This document shows positions 8,889 to 17,063 of a stretch of DNA of 38,643 nt, piece after piece. This stretch comes from a virus. Location: positions 1 through 38,643 of the IMG/VR virus record IMGVR_UViG_3300046804_002293; one strand, written 5' to 3'. The stretch's first letter is position 1; each line of letters opens with the position of its first letter. Made by a program: the position numbers and the translations under genes. A model generated the notes under the pieces. That model was given only the letters and a program-made list of their open reading frames with translations. It was not told the DNA's origin and did not search any database.

Positions 8889-9082
8889 TGTCTGATGAAC
8901 TCATACACCGTCTTCGAAATGACGTGAAGCAGCCTTACCCGCTCATGGAGGAGGCTGCCGAGGAGATTGAGCGGCTGCGCTCCCTGATCATTGAATGGGT
9001 CGACGCCGACGATGACCCTAATGATATTGATGGTGTGTACCACTCAACATGGCTCGCACTCCGTAAAGCAGTCGGACGATGA
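8888..9082 (+). CDS. Small acidic hypothetical protein
   Basis: 64 residues, overlapping the previous TAA by one base. It contains EEAAEEIERLRSLI, a short amphipathic helix also found, in a related form, in the protein at 11501-11701 (EAAGEIERLEEE). Such short 'EAAxEIERL' proteins recur in phages without known function. Confidence 0.65.
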   Translation: MSDELIHRLRNDVKQPYPLMEEAAEEIERLRSLIIEWVDADDDPNDIDGVYHSTWLALRKAVGR

Positions 9083-9435
9083 CTTCCTATGAGACGCTAC
9101 AGACAGGAGAACCTCAAGAGTTTTCCTCCGGGGCCATCCGTGATACGAACATTGATAAGCCTAGATATGACCTCATCCCGCCCGAGCCTTTACGTCGTCT
9201 AGCGGATGTGTACTACCGTGGAGGTCTGCTGTACGGTGACTCCAACTGGGCGCAGGGTATTCCGTGCTCTAGATTTCTAGCCTCTGCTATGCGTCATATT
9301 GAGGCGGCTCGCCGTGGAGAAACCGACGAGGACCATTGGGCGCAGGCTCTGTGGAACATCATGGGCATCATGCACTTTGAAAACACAGGATGGAACGACC
9401 TGTTCGATTGGACGCCAAGTAATCCTAATGACTGA
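9079..9435 (+). CDS. DUF5664-type protein (putative dATP/dGTP diphosphohydrolase)
   Basis: 118 residues. The signature PRYDLIPPEPLRRLADVY, then GDSNWAQGIP, FLASAMRHIEA, DEDHWAQALWNIMGI matches the family named 'dATP/dGTP diphosphohydrolase N-terminal' (DUF5664), found in many phages. All-alpha; the paired acidic residues and His (RHIEA, DEDH) resemble MazG-like metal sites. It would adjust the dNTP pool during replication. Function is from family knowledge, not from this sequence alone. It overlaps both neighbours by a few bases. Confidence 0.75.
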   Translation: MTSYETLQTGEPQEFSSGAIRDTNIDKPRYDLIPPEPLRRLADVYYRGGLLYGDSNWAQGIPCSRFLASAMRHIEAARRGETDEDHWAQALWNIMGIMHFENTGWNDLFDWTPSNPND

Positions 9436-9748
9436 CGAAAGAATTTCACGGTCTCGTAAACAGGAGCAGCGCATCGCCAAGGTTACCGGTGGTTCCCGAA
9501 ACGCCGGATCAGGTAACGGTTGGCAGAGAAAGCACGACGTAAGATCAGGAGGCCACGAAGGCTTCTTGTGGGAAATGAAAAGAACTGATAAAAAGCAGAT
9601 CACCATCAAGGCATCCGATCTAGAGTCAGTTCGAAAGATCGCATGGCAAGAAGGAAGAACCCCGGTATTTCACATCGAATTGGCGGGTAGGTCGTACGTT
9701 CTTCTTGAAGAATCGGACTTCCTAGAACTCTCACAACCAGCAGAATAG
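9428..9748 (+). CDS. Hjc-like Holliday junction resolvase / PDDEXK endonuclease
   Basis: 106 residues from ATG 9428 (overlapping the upstream stop); an upstream ATG at 9299 in the same frame lies deep in the previous gene. It shows GGSRNAGSGNGWQRKHDVRS, then LWEMKRT (E-x-K catalytic pair with D in HDV), then beta strands GRTPVFHIEL. This is the archaeal Hjc-type PDDEXK layout seen in phage resolvases. It probably cuts branched recombination intermediates. A second candidate resolvase (RusA type) lies at 11896. Confidence 0.65.
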   Translation: MTDERISRSRKQEQRIAKVTGGSRNAGSGNGWQRKHDVRSGGHEGFLWEMKRTDKKQITIKASDLESVRKIAWQEGRTPVFHIELAGRSYVLLEESDFLELSQPAE

Positions 9749-9755
9749 GAACACA

Positions 9756-10139
9756 ATGAAGAAACTACTTGTAGCACTCACCTTGGTTTTGGCGGCGGCG
9801 GCACTCAGCGCTTGCTCTTCGGAATCGACCTCATCTTCGCCCCCCTCATCGGCTTATCGACCGACTACGACCACCATTTCAAAGGCGTCGTTGGTAGACG
9901 CTTATGTGGATGCCATGAGGGACTACTTCCCACGAGCCAGCCGCTCCGAGTTGATTGATCTAGGGCAGACCGCCTGCGACACCATTGACGAGGCTGGATC
10001 TCTAGCAGGCGCAGTTGTTGACATTCTTTCAGATCCTTCTTGGGCGGGTATGGAAGAGGCTGCCGGTTACACCTTTGGCGTCTCTATCCCAGTGTTCTGC
10101 CCCGAGTACACCGCTGAACTAAATCGACTCATTCGATGA
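9756..10139 (+). CDS. DUF732-like secreted lipoprotein
   Basis: 127 residues with a signal peptide MKKLLVALTLVLAAAALSAC; LSAC at 17-20 is a lipobox with C20 as the lipidated residue. A Ser/Thr/Pro linker (21-43) precedes a small helical domain with cysteines in QTACDTID and VFCPEY, resembling the DUF732 domain common in mycobacterial and actinophage secreted proteins. It would be anchored outside the host membrane, where phage lipoproteins can block superinfection; that role is inference. Confidence 0.75.
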   Translation: MKKLLVALTLVLAAAALSACSSESTSSSPPSSAYRPTTTTISKASLVDAYVDAMRDYFPRASRSELIDLGQTACDTIDEAGSLAGAVVDILSDPSWAGMEEAAGYTFGVSIPVFCPEYTAELNRLIR

Positions 10140-11113
10140 ATCTAAAGGACTTGAAGAACACCTACCGACGGAAGGATGTTCTTCTCCCTCATATCGAACG
10201 CCACGTACTGAAGAAGGCTCAGCAGCCCTCATCACGACGTGACGACGTAATGCATCCATCTGAGATGGCTAAGTCTTCATGGTGTGGACGCCATGACTTC
10301 TACCGCATTACGGGAGAGCCGATCAATTACAAAGGTCGTTCTCCTTCGTTCCGTCTAGAGAACGTCTTCGACTATGGACACAGCGTCCACGCCAAGTATC
10401 AGCGATGGCTTACCGAGATGGGAGTCATGTGGGGTACGTGGATGTGTAAGCCCTGCGGGCACACATGGGTAGGCGGTACCCCAATAACCTGCCCAAACTG
10501 TTTCAGTCCTGACTTTAGGTACAAGGAAGTTTCGCTAGTAGATGACGCCCTGATGATCGCTGGTCATAGCGATGGGGTGGTGATACTGGATGACGGTGTG
10601 TACCGAATGATTGAGATTAAGACTGTAGGTATCTCAACTCTTAGGTTTGAAGCATTCAGCCTGTTCGACAAGTACCAGTCAGAGCAACTGACGCCGGACG
10701 AACTATGGTTCATGATCAAACGACCGTTTGCCACACATATCAGGCAGGGTCAGATCTACCTACACATCGCTCAGACTCAATATCCTGATCTCAACATTGA
10801 TGAGATCGTATTCATCTATGAGTGGAAGCCCACTCAGGAGGTGAAGGAGTTTGTCGTGAAGTACAATCCCGATTTCATTAGCAGGGTACTTGGGGAAGCG
10901 GAACAGGTAGCAAAGGCCGTACGCCTTGACGACGTTAGTATCGCTGAGCGCCCTGACTGGGCTACCCAAGACGGGAAAACCTGCTTGGCCTGCGAATACC
11001 GAACTACATGTTGGGGAGCAACAAATGACAGTGAAGAAAGTAAGGAGAATAAACCCTCCGTACGAGTCAGACGAAGCACTGCTTCAAAACGAAGCCGAGC
11101 GCTTCGATCCTGA
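10136..11113 (+). CDS. Cas4/RecB-like Fe-S exonuclease
   Basis: 325 residues, a PDDEXK nuclease of the Cas4/AddB family. One N-terminal cysteine (C50) and a C-terminal CLACEYRTTC cluster (C283, C286, C292) are the four ligands typical of the [4Fe-4S] site. The nuclease core has GHSDG (H143, D145) and EIK (E159, K161). Between them lies an extra zinc-ribbon-like insertion, CKPC ... CPNC (103-121). Probably the 5'-end-resecting exonuclease that produces single strands for the RecA-type protein. Start ATG overlaps the lipoprotein stop. Confidence 0.85.
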   Translation: MNLKDLKNTYRRKDVLLPHIERHVLKKAQQPSSRRDDVMHPSEMAKSSWCGRHDFYRITGEPINYKGRSPSFRLENVFDYGHSVHAKYQRWLTEMGVMWGTWMCKPCGHTWVGGTPITCPNCFSPDFRYKEVSLVDDALMIAGHSDGVVILDDGVYRMIEIKTVGISTLRFEAFSLFDKYQSEQLTPDELWFMIKRPFATHIRQGQIYLHIAQTQYPDLNIDEIVFIYEWKPTQEVKEFVVKYNPDFISRVLGEAEQVAKAVRLDDVSIAERPDWATQDGKTCLACEYRTTCWGATNDSEESKENKPSVRVRRSTASKRSRALRS

Positions 11114-11513
11114 GCCTGACTACGAGATTCCTGAATTACCTTGGGACGTGACTGAGACATCCGATGCACTTCTTATGGAGCACTTCTCAAAGCAACTTGC
11201 TTGGCAGAATTACCTCGCAACGCAAGTTGCTCAAGCAGAGATCATTGAGGCTGAATCGGAAGCCAATCTCAAGACGCAAGAGGCGATTGTCATGCTCAAC
11301 GGCAAGAAGGTCACTGAGGCTAGAGCCGAACGTGACGTGGACGAGAACGTCCTCAGCGCTAGATCGGAATATCTGACTGCTAAGGCCAAGCGGAAACTTC
11401 TTCAGGTAACTATGGAGAACCGTGAGAGGTGTGTGAATCTCATCAGCCGTGAACTCACACGCCGGGTTGGTCGTGAAGGTATGAACAGACGGAGTGATCG
11501 ATGGACTCCTTGA
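11025..11513 (+). CDS. Coiled-coil hypothetical protein
   Basis: 162 residues from ATG 11025; the open frame extends to 10926 but that part lies inside the nuclease gene. The first ~45 residues are acidic. Residues 55-150 are a long Ala/Glu/Lys/Arg-rich helix (QAEIIEAESEANLKTQEAIV), strongly coiled-coil. Similar alpha-helical proteins lie beside Cas4-like nuclease genes in other actinophages, but no function is known to me. The overlap of 89 bases with the upstream gene is large for this genome, so the true start could be further in. Confidence 0.65.
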   Translation: MTVKKVRRINPPYESDEALLQNEAERFDPEPDYEIPELPWDVTETSDALLMEHFSKQLAWQNYLATQVAQAEIIEAESEANLKTQEAIVMLNGKKVTEARAERDVDENVLSARSEYLTAKAKRKLLQVTMENRERCVNLISRELTRRVGREGMNRRSDRWTP

Positions 11514-11701
11514 TTAGTAGACTGTGGTCATGGTCAGTTCATACCGGCGATACCTTGTTTGCCGAGGCAGCCGGAGAGATTGAGCGTCTTGAGGAAGAGT
11601 GTAAGAAACTCGCCCGCCTACTTATGTCTGAGTACACATGGGTTCACGAGTACAAGATTGAAGAGGTAGATAAGGCTTTAGAGCCATATCTAGGTAAGTA
11701 G
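11501..11701 (+). CDS. Small helical hypothetical protein
   Basis: 66 residues overlapping the previous gene by 13 bases. It holds EAAGEIERLEEECKKLARLL, the same amphipathic helix type as in the protein at 8888-9082. Otherwise unrecognised. Confidence 0.6.
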   Translation: MDSLISRLWSWSVHTGDTLFAEAAGEIERLEEECKKLARLLMSEYTWVHEYKIEEVDKALEPYLGK

Positions 11702-11702
11702 C

Positions 11703-11903
11703 ATGATGCTGCAACTGAACCCTCCTCAGCCTCTAGACACTCCTAAAGGGGCTGCATGGGCCGTAGCGCTAATAGACTACGGGCCTGATCACGATCTATG
11801 CTGGGTTTGCTTTGTTCGTGAGACAGGTGAATGTTGGACGTTTCGCAATAGTGACATCAAACAACCTTCCAACATAACCTATGGAAGGTTTAGTAATGAT
11901 TGA
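11703..11903 (+). CDS. Small hypothetical protein
   Basis: 66 residues; starts ATGATG right after the previous stop. Contains WAVALIDYGPDHDLCWVCFV and WTFRNSDIKQPSNITYGR, a compact beta-rich protein common in phages next to nuclease or adenine-methylase genes. Function unknown. Confidence 0.65.
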   Translation: MMLQLNPPQPLDTPKGAAWAVALIDYGPDHDLCWVCFVRETGECWTFRNSDIKQPSNITYGRFSND

Positions 11904-12309
11904 GTTCAGGGTTTATGGGACACCAGCACCGCAAGGATCTAAAACCGCCTTTGTCCGTGGAGGACGTGCTGTTGTGGTCGATGGTTCCTCAACTACTGGT
12001 CGTCAAAAGTTATCTTCGTGGCGTGCAGAAGTGGCTCGTGAGGCTTCAAACATCGCTTCAGGTGAACTCTTGGAAGGACCTCTTGGGGTCGAAATCAATT
12101 TCATCATGCCGAAGCCGAAGTCGGCACCGAAGAGCAAACTGTTCTGCGACAAGAAGCCTGACATCGACAAACTCATCCGGTCCACGTTCGATTCCATGAC
12201 CGGCGTGCTCTACCGTGACGACTCGCAGGTAACGAGCATAAAGGCTACGAAAGTATATACAACGCCTGACGAACCGTCAGGTGCCCGAATCGTTATTTAC
12301 CAACTTTAG
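11896..12309 (+). CDS. rusA: RusA-type Holliday junction resolvase
   Basis: 137 residues from ATG 11896, which has a GGAAGG site seven bases upstream; an in-frame ATG at 11881 is less well placed. The sequence reads FRVYGTPAPQGSKTA, then KPDIDKLIRSTFDSMTGVLY and RDDSQV, the RusA signature with its conserved Asp residues (PDIDK ... DD). RusA dimers resolve Holliday junctions. Last gene of the recombination set; a 44-base gap follows. Confidence 0.88.
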   Translation: MIEFRVYGTPAPQGSKTAFVRGGRAVVVDGSSTTGRQKLSSWRAEVAREASNIASGELLEGPLGVEINFIMPKPKSAPKSKLFCDKKPDIDKLIRSTFDSMTGVLYRDDSQVTSIKATKVYTTPDEPSGARIVIYQL

Positions 12310-12353
12310 TAATTCTGATACCATTTCCATACTGTCCTAATAGAGGTAAGGAA

Positions 12354-12641
12354 ATGACTGAGGAATACACTGACGACACCGTTCTGCGTGTTTCGGCATC
12401 TAGCGCCCCACAATCCGTTGCGGCTGCTATTAGTAAGTCGATTAGCGATAGCCACCGGTACCCCGTGCTCCGTGCAATCGGCCATGGTGCAGTAGGGCAG
12501 GCCGTAAAGGCCCTTGCCATTGCTCGTGGCTACGTAGCGCCTCGTGGTACCGACCTAGCCTTCGTGGTTGGCTTTGACACCATTGAGAACGCCGAGGGCA
12601 AAGAGATCTCTGCCATGGTGTTTCGTACGTTTGCCCGCTGA
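12354..12641 (+). CDS. spoVS: SpoVS-family protein
   Basis: 95 residues. From residue 9 the sequence follows the SpoVS fold: VLRVSASSAPQSVAAAIS, then AIGHGAVGQAVKALAIARGY and VAPRGTDLAFV. SpoVS (Alba-like fold) affects sporulation and septation in Bacillus and is thought to act in regulation or nucleic-acid binding; phage copies exist but their role is not established. It has its own ribosome site (AGGTAAGG) and stands alone between the replication and virion blocks, so a regulatory role at the early-late switch is a reasonable guess. Confidence 0.85.
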   Translation: MTEEYTDDTVLRVSASSAPQSVAAAISKSISDSHRYPVLRAIGHGAVGQAVKALAIARGYVAPRGTDLAFVVGFDTIENAEGKEISAMVFRTFAR

Positions 12642-12660
12642 AGTACGGTAAGGTCTATAT

Positions 12661-14529
12661 ATGACCGCATCGGGTACCAAGATCTATTCAGGCATCTACA
12701 AGGCCCGGTGTGTCAACGTAACCGGTTCTGAGATAACGGCCTATGTCCCTCAGATGTTTGGGGACGTAAAGGTCACCATGCAGGCCGCTATTGGTGGTTA
12801 CCCATCGGCAGGCTCGTTTGGTTATGTTGTATTTGAGGGCGGTGATCCAGCATTCCCTATTTGGGCCGGGTCTAGTTCTGTATCAGCGTCCTACACAGAA
12901 GATGAGCCTCTCCATAAGGCTATAACAGTTGCGACAAAGGAACCCATCGGGCATACCGATAAGTCGCAAAGCGTCATCTCATTCAATAACAGCACCCGCA
13001 CGTTCAGTATCTCGCCAGTCGGTGACTACTTTGAGGTGTGGTGCGTAGGAACTGCTTACCGGAAGATCTCCACTGAGACGGTTGTACTTCCTGACACCTC
13101 TGCTTTTTATTATATTTATTACTCAAGCGAAGGTGTTCTCAGTTATAAGGCTTCCTACTTTGACTGGGATTCGGATACACCTACGGCTTACGTATACTGG
13201 AACTCAGATACTGATAAGGCTGAGTACTTCGGTGATGAACGGCATGGGATTGTTCTTGATTGGCAGACTCATGAATATCTACACCGTACCCGTGGGGCTG
13301 CTATTGCTAACGGGTTTACGGTTTCTAACTACGTCCTAGGCGGTAATGGGTCTTCCAATACTCACGCGCAATTGGATATTGCCGATGGTACGTTCTTTGA
13401 TGAAGACCTTCAGGTAGATATCACACATTCCAATAGCCCAACGGCTAATACTTGGCAGCAGGATCTACAAGGACCTGCTCGCATTCCGGTACTGTACCGA
13501 TCAGGGGCGCACTGGGTAGTTGATTCGCCTACTGATTTCCCTATGAAACAGGGAACTACGACTATTAAGTACAATACGGTTGTAGGTAGTACGTGGTCGA
13601 CCACCGATGTATCAAATAACCACCATGTTCCCATGTTTATCGTGGCGACAACTAACTTGAATTACCCAGTACTTTCCATAATGGGGCAGTACTCTAATTC
13701 CAATCTTGGAAAAGTTCAGGAGTACGACTGGTCAAGTATGGATTTGGGGGACTTCCCGTCCGTAGAGTTTCGACCTTTATATAAAGTGATCGTTAAGGCT
13801 CTTACGTCAGCCTCAAATACCGTTAAGGCTTCAATCATTGAGATCGAGGATATGCGGGTAGATCAGGTCAATCCCGTAGGTATCTCCCAATCAGTATCTA
13901 GTTCTCCTACCGGCGCTCTAACAGCATTTGCCGGTTCAGAGGCTCCTACGGGGTGGCTTCTTTGTTACGGACAGGCTGTAAGTAGATCTACTTATGCCGC
14001 TCTATATTCCGTAATCGGGACCACTTACGGTTCCGGCGATGGGTCCACTACTTTCAATATCCCTGACCTTCGTGGTCGTGCCCCGGTTGCTTTGGACAAC
14101 ATGGGTGGTAGCGATGCCGGTCGACTGAGCGTGTCTAACACTCTTGGCGGCACAGGTGGTGAGGAAAAGCATTTGCTCATTGTCAGTGAGATGCCTAGTC
14201 ACACCCACTTACAGAACGCTCACACGCATACTCAGAACGCCCACACACATACGCAGGATTCACACGCACACTCGGCTGGTTCGTACGACGGCAGTAACGG
14301 TATCAACAACGCTATTGTTACCGACGGGGGTGGCGGGAATGCTTACCAAGGTCTATATGTTGGCGGCAGTCCTAACGCCCGTATTATTACTAACGGGAGT
14401 ACAGCCACTAACCAAAACACCACGGCCACTAACCAAAACACCACGGCCACTAACCAAAATACTGGTGGGGACGGCGAGCACAACAATATGCAGCCGTATA
14501 TTCTTACCAATTACATCATTAAGACCTAA
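12661..14529 (+). CDS. Tail fibre/baseplate protein with collar domain
   Basis: 622 residues. The N-terminus (about 5-65: GIYKARCVNVTGSEITAYVP ... PIWAG) resembles the OB-fold-like start of baseplate hub/spike proteins. A long beta-rich middle region (100-400) follows. The C-terminus has a phage tail collar domain (GALTAFAGSEAPTGWLLCYG, then FNIPDLRGRAPVALDNMGG). A His-rich segment (HTHLQNAHTHTQNAHTHTQ, with HxH pairs suited to metal binding in a fibre trimer) follows, then a three-copy TNQNTTA repeat and a conserved end LTNYIIKT. Probably a receptor-binding fibre. It opens the virion block. Confidence 0.85.
   Translation: MTASGTKIYSGIYKARCVNVTGSEITAYVPQMFGDVKVTMQAAIGGYPSAGSFGYVVFEGGDPAFPIWAGSSSVSASYTEDEPLHKAITVATKEPIGHTDKSQSVISFNNSTRTFSISPVGDYFEVWCVGTAYRKISTETVVLPDTSAFYYIYYSSEGVLSYKASYFDWDSDTPTAYVYWNSDTDKAEYFGDERHGIVLDWQTHEYLHRTRGAAIANGFTVSNYVLGGNGSSNTHAQLDIADGTFFDEDLQVDITHSNSPTANTWQQDLQGPARIPVLYRSGAHWVVDSPTDFPMKQGTTTIKYNTVVGSTWSTTDVSNNHHVPMFIVATTNLNYPVLSIMGQYSNSNLGKVQEYDWSSMDLGDFPSVEFRPLYKVIVKALTSASNTVKASIIEIEDMRVDQVNPVGISQSVSSSPTGALTAFAGSEAPTGWLLCYGQAVSRSTYAALYSVIGTTYGSGDGSTTFNIPDLRGRAPVALDNMGGSDAGRLSVSNTLGGTGGEEKHLLIVSEMPSHTHLQNAHTHTQNAHTHTQDSHAHSAGSYDGSNGINNAIVTDGGGGNAYQGLYVGGSPNARIITNGSTATNQNTTATNQNTTATNQNTGGDGEHNNMQPYILTNYIIKT
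14403..14465 (+). repeat. Three-copy 21-bp tandem repeat in tail fibre gene
   Basis: Units at 14403-14423, 14424-14444 and 14445-14465 follow GCCACTAACCAAAAC; the first two are near-identical and the third diverges at its end. It encodes a seven-residue Thr/Asn/Gln repeat. Copy number may vary by slippage and change the fibre tip. Confidence 0.85.
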
Positions 14530-14560
14530 TGGTGTACCGATGCTATGATTAGTAATAACT

Positions 14561-15079
14561 ATGGCATCGTTCAGTCAGTCCCTCTCTCGTGATTATCCAC
14601 AGAGTGACGCCCCCTTCCGAGCAGCGGAAGTTGGGGGTCCTTCGCCGTTCTATCACGACGATTTGGACAAGTTGCGTATGCAATGGCGCTCCACGCCGGA
14701 AGCGACTTATCCCGATGGATACCTAGGTACCATCAATACACGCCGTCAGGACCGCCTTCTTAACGGTCTCAAGCAGCGTACGGCGAGCAAGCCCTATACA
14801 AGGGGTGTACATAAAGGCGAGCAGAGAGACCCCGACGATTATCTTTGGCCTGAAGAAATGAACCCGTTTACTGGGCTTCAAATGCAGGCTCAGGGTCTCA
14901 AATACGTTCCTCCCGGACTTGGTCTTGAGGTGGGGGAGAAACTCGTCAACTACGGCAAGAATCCTGATGATTGGAAGCGTCAGGACGTTGACCCTGACCG
15001 TATCAGTCATCTACGTAAACTCGCCCCACCGTGGGCGGGTCGAGGTATGGGCATGGCTGTTGCCTATCCGGGGCGATGA
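14561..15079 (+). CDS. Hypothetical protein, likely virion-associated
   Basis: 172 residues, soluble, rich in Pro, Gly, Arg and Tyr, with no cysteine and no recognisable domain. It follows the tail fibre gene after 31 bases and overlaps the next gene by four. The hydrophilic, turn-rich sequence (e.g. DAPFRAAEVGGPSPFYHDDL) is like small structural or scaffolding proteins, but that is a guess. Confidence 0.65.
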   Translation: MASFSQSLSRDYPQSDAPFRAAEVGGPSPFYHDDLDKLRMQWRSTPEATYPDGYLGTINTRRQDRLLNGLKQRTASKPYTRGVHKGEQRDPDDYLWPEEMNPFTGLQMQAQGLKYVPPGLGLEVGEKLVNYGKNPDDWKRQDVDPDRISHLRKLAPPWAGRGMGMAVAYPGR

Positions 15080-15279
15080 AACTTCCAGCGCACTCCTTTC
15101 CTCTTATTCCCAAGCGACGACTTGTTTCACCACATGTCGGCTCGTGGGGCCAAGAAAAAGAACACCGTCAAATCGACCGTAATCAATATCAAGGCCGTAT
15201 CCATAGGATCATCAATCCGTGGGTCATGCAGCAACTGAAGCGAGACGAGCGGTTCCACGTAACGGCATTTGAGAAATGA
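15076..15279 (+). CDS. Small basic hypothetical protein
   Basis: 67 residues from ATG 15076, sharing ATGA with the previous stop; an in-frame ATG at 15031 lies inside the upstream gene. Begins MKLPAHSFPLIPKRR; strongly basic, ending NPWVMQQLKRDERFHVTAFEK minus its last residues. No function recognised. Confidence 0.6.
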   Translation: MKLPAHSFPLIPKRRLVSPHVGSWGQEKEHRQIDRNQYQGRIHRIINPWVMQQLKRDERFHVTAFEK

Positions 15280-15325
15280 CACGGAGAGTATTTGAAATGC
15301 TTTCTTCTATTGAAGGAGCAGTCTG

Positions 15326-15589
15326 TTGACCGGCGAAATTGCAGTGATCATCGCTGCCGCCATTGGTGCCTTTGGCACAATCGTGGCTGGCCTAATCACA
15401 CTTATCGTTTCATTGAAACAGATGGCTAAAAAGAACATTGAAGACCACGGCATGGTGCAGCAGCGCCTAGCCGGTATTCGGGACGATGTAGCCGAAATCA
15501 AAAATGATGTAAAATCAGTAGACGCCCGCATTGATCAACATGTCCAGTGGCATCTTGATAATCCTTACCACAAGGAGTACTCCCCGTGA
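15326..15589 (+). CDS. Membrane-anchored coiled-coil protein (lysis candidate)
   Basis: 87 residues from a TTG start with a very good ribosome site (GAAGGAG, seven bases upstream), which decides the start. Residues 4-30 are one transmembrane helix (VIIAAAIGAFGTIVAGLITL). The rest is a coiled coil (QQRLAGIRDDVAEIKNDVKS) with a His-rich tail. Small TM-plus-coiled-coil proteins next to holins are common in actinophages (DUF2746-like). Likely part of the lysis pair with the next gene; no endolysin is in the window. Confidence 0.7.
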   Translation: MTGEIAVIIAAAIGAFGTIVAGLITLIVSLKQMAKKNIEDHGMVQQRLAGIRDDVAEIKNDVKSVDARIDQHVQWHLDNPYHKEYSP

Positions 15590-15906
15590 CCATCAGCGCT
15601 GTCGCTGTAACTCTTCTCCTCGGAACCATAATCCCCATCCTTGTTGGCCTCATCACCAAGATGGACGCCTCCAGCAAGTTGAAGGGCGCTCTTATGATCG
15701 TTCTGAACGCTGCACAGGGCCTCGTTGTCGCCTCTCAGACGGCCACAGGGGACGCTGTAGTCAGCGTAGACGCCCTCATCCTGTTTGCAGCGGGTGTAGG
15801 TATGTCTCTCGCTGCCTACTACGGTCTTTATAAGCCGAATGATGTACCTGAGAAGTTGGCCCCCAACTTTGGTATCGGCGGTTCTTCAGACGCTCCGAGC
15901 GCCTAA
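15586..15906 (+). CDS. Putative holin
   Basis: 106 residues from GTG 15586, overlapping the previous stop. Two hydrophobic helices (about 4-24, VAVTLLLGTIIPILVGLI; and 63-85, LILFAAGVGMSLAAYYGLY) flank an amphipathic segment, with a short hydrophilic C-terminus. Size and layout fit a class II-like holin that would form the membrane lesion releasing endolysin. The assignment rests on topology and position only. Confidence 0.65.
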   Translation: MTISAVAVTLLLGTIIPILVGLITKMDASSKLKGALMIVLNAAQGLVVASQTATGDAVVSVDALILFAAGVGMSLAAYYGLYKPNDVPEKLAPNFGIGGSSDAPSA

Positions 15907-16328
15907 TGGCTATTCGGGTCGACAAGGACGGCTTCGGCCAAGTCATCGACCCCGGTTCCGTAGGACAACGGTCCAGCGGTGCCGATGTCTATGACGACGG
16001 CACACGCCCCGAGCCATGGATTCCCCGTCCGTGGCAGGGTCGTAATGAGTTTGCTGCCTCGGAGGCAATGGAACTCATGTCGATTCCGTCGGAGCAGATT
16101 GCTCAGATTCGCCCGCCAGTGCCATATGTATTATTTCCCGAAGAGGAATTGGGTTTCGTTCACCAACCTCTCACCATTATTGACGTTCTAGACACCGAGC
16201 GTTGGTCACCCCGTATCCGTTCATGGCTGTCTCCTACCATCAAACCCAATACTCGGGCTGATTATCAGGAGCAGGCTTGGAGCGGAACCCTGCGTGGGGG
16301 CATGACCTCGGTCAATCCGATGTTGTGA
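15906..16328 (+). CDS. Hypothetical protein
   Basis: 140 residues overlapping the holin-like gene stop by one base (TAATG). Hydrophilic, Pro/Arg/Trp-rich, no cysteines, with short sequences such as RPEPWIPRPWQGRNEF. It resembles the protein at 14561-15079 in overall character (disordered, proline-rich) and may be virion-associated. No family recognised. Confidence 0.6.
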   Translation: MAIRVDKDGFGQVIDPGSVGQRSSGADVYDDGTRPEPWIPRPWQGRNEFAASEAMELMSIPSEQIAQIRPPVPYVLFPEEELGFVHQPLTIIDVLDTERWSPRIRSWLSPTIKPNTRADYQEQAWSGTLRGGMTSVNPML

Positions 16329-16334
16329 GTGCAC

Positions 16335-16775
16335 ATGAGCAAGAATCCTACCGACCGAGTATCAGCCTTTATCTCTAGGAAAGCCCCTATGTGGCAGCGC
16401 CGCATGGGTCTTGACCATTGGGAAATCGAACATGTGTTCCTTGATTCGTTCTATGACGACACTACGGGCGAAGACTTCAAAGTAGTCGCTATCACTGAGA
16501 GCCGTTGGCAGTACATGCAGGCCCGCATCAAGTGGTACCTACCCTCGGCTGTACGCCATGGAAACGCCGAACTGGAGAAGGTACTTGTACATGAACTATG
16601 TCATGTGCTCTTAGCCCCCGAGCAGGCCCTCATTGATACCAAGACCAACAATGATATTTACCATAGCCATGCTCTAGGACCCGATGCTGATGCCCTGTGG
16701 GAGCGCAACTATGAGCATCTTGAACTAGCCACGGAAATGACTACTAAAGCAATCATGGCTGGCTGGGAAGATTGA
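16335..16775 (+). CDS. Zincin-type metallopeptidase-like protein
   Basis: 146 residues from ATG 16335; a GTG at 16329 directly after the previous stop is an alternative. It contains VLVHELCHVLLAP, an HExxH zinc site (HELCH) in a predicted helix, and a downstream acidic region (YEHLELATEM) that could give the third ligand. The layout is like small phage metallopeptidases of the SprT/M78 general type. Its role could be processing of a phage or host protein. Beginning and end motifs do not fix the subfamily. Confidence 0.7.
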   Translation: MSKNPTDRVSAFISRKAPMWQRRMGLDHWEIEHVFLDSFYDDTTGEDFKVVAITESRWQYMQARIKWYLPSAVRHGNAELEKVLVHELCHVLLAPEQALIDTKTNNDIYHSHALGPDADALWERNYEHLELATEMTTKAIMAGWED

Positions 16776-16817
16776 CCGATATATGGCATACTTATCCCAT
16801 ATCTCTTTGGAGGAATC

Positions 16818-17063
16818 ATGGCTGTAAATGTAAGCCGAAGCATGAACGAAGAACTTGAGCAGGGCCTGCGAGATGGTAAGTACATCCATCTTTCACCCGA
16901 CTGGGGATTGAACAGCAATCCTCCTGTTGAGCGCCTCTCGTGGCCGACGTTCCGTCAGGCTGAGAAGCACACCGAATGTGACTGCTTTGAGGAGATCACT
17001 CCTCGTGAGCCGGGTCCTGTCGGGGACATCTACACCGTTCCACGGCATAACCCTGCCCTCTGA
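16818..17063 (+). CDS. Hypothetical protein
   Basis: 81 residues with a clear TGGAGG ribosome site upstream. Contains a CDC pair and several prolines (EITPREPGPVGDIYTVPRHN). The 42-base gap before it is AT-rich (GATATATGGCATACTTATC) and may hold a promoter, but no convincing -35/-10 pair was found. Function unknown. Confidence 0.65.
   Translation: MAVNVSRSMNEELEQGLRDGKYIHLSPDWGLNSNPPVERLSWPTFRQAEKHTECDCFEEITPREPGPVGDIYTVPRHNPAL

Noticed and set aside
9079-9435. Hint of a 2-aminoadenine (Z) genome from a DUF5664 protein near PolA
   Set aside because: No PurZ or DatZ gene is in the window and DUF5664 proteins are common in ordinary phages; PurZ elsewhere in the genome would reopen this.
14202-14465. 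Regularly repeated DNA in the tail gene resembling a short CRISPR-like array
   Set aside because: The repeats are in frame, lack unique spacers and encode His-rich and TNQNT fibre repeats.
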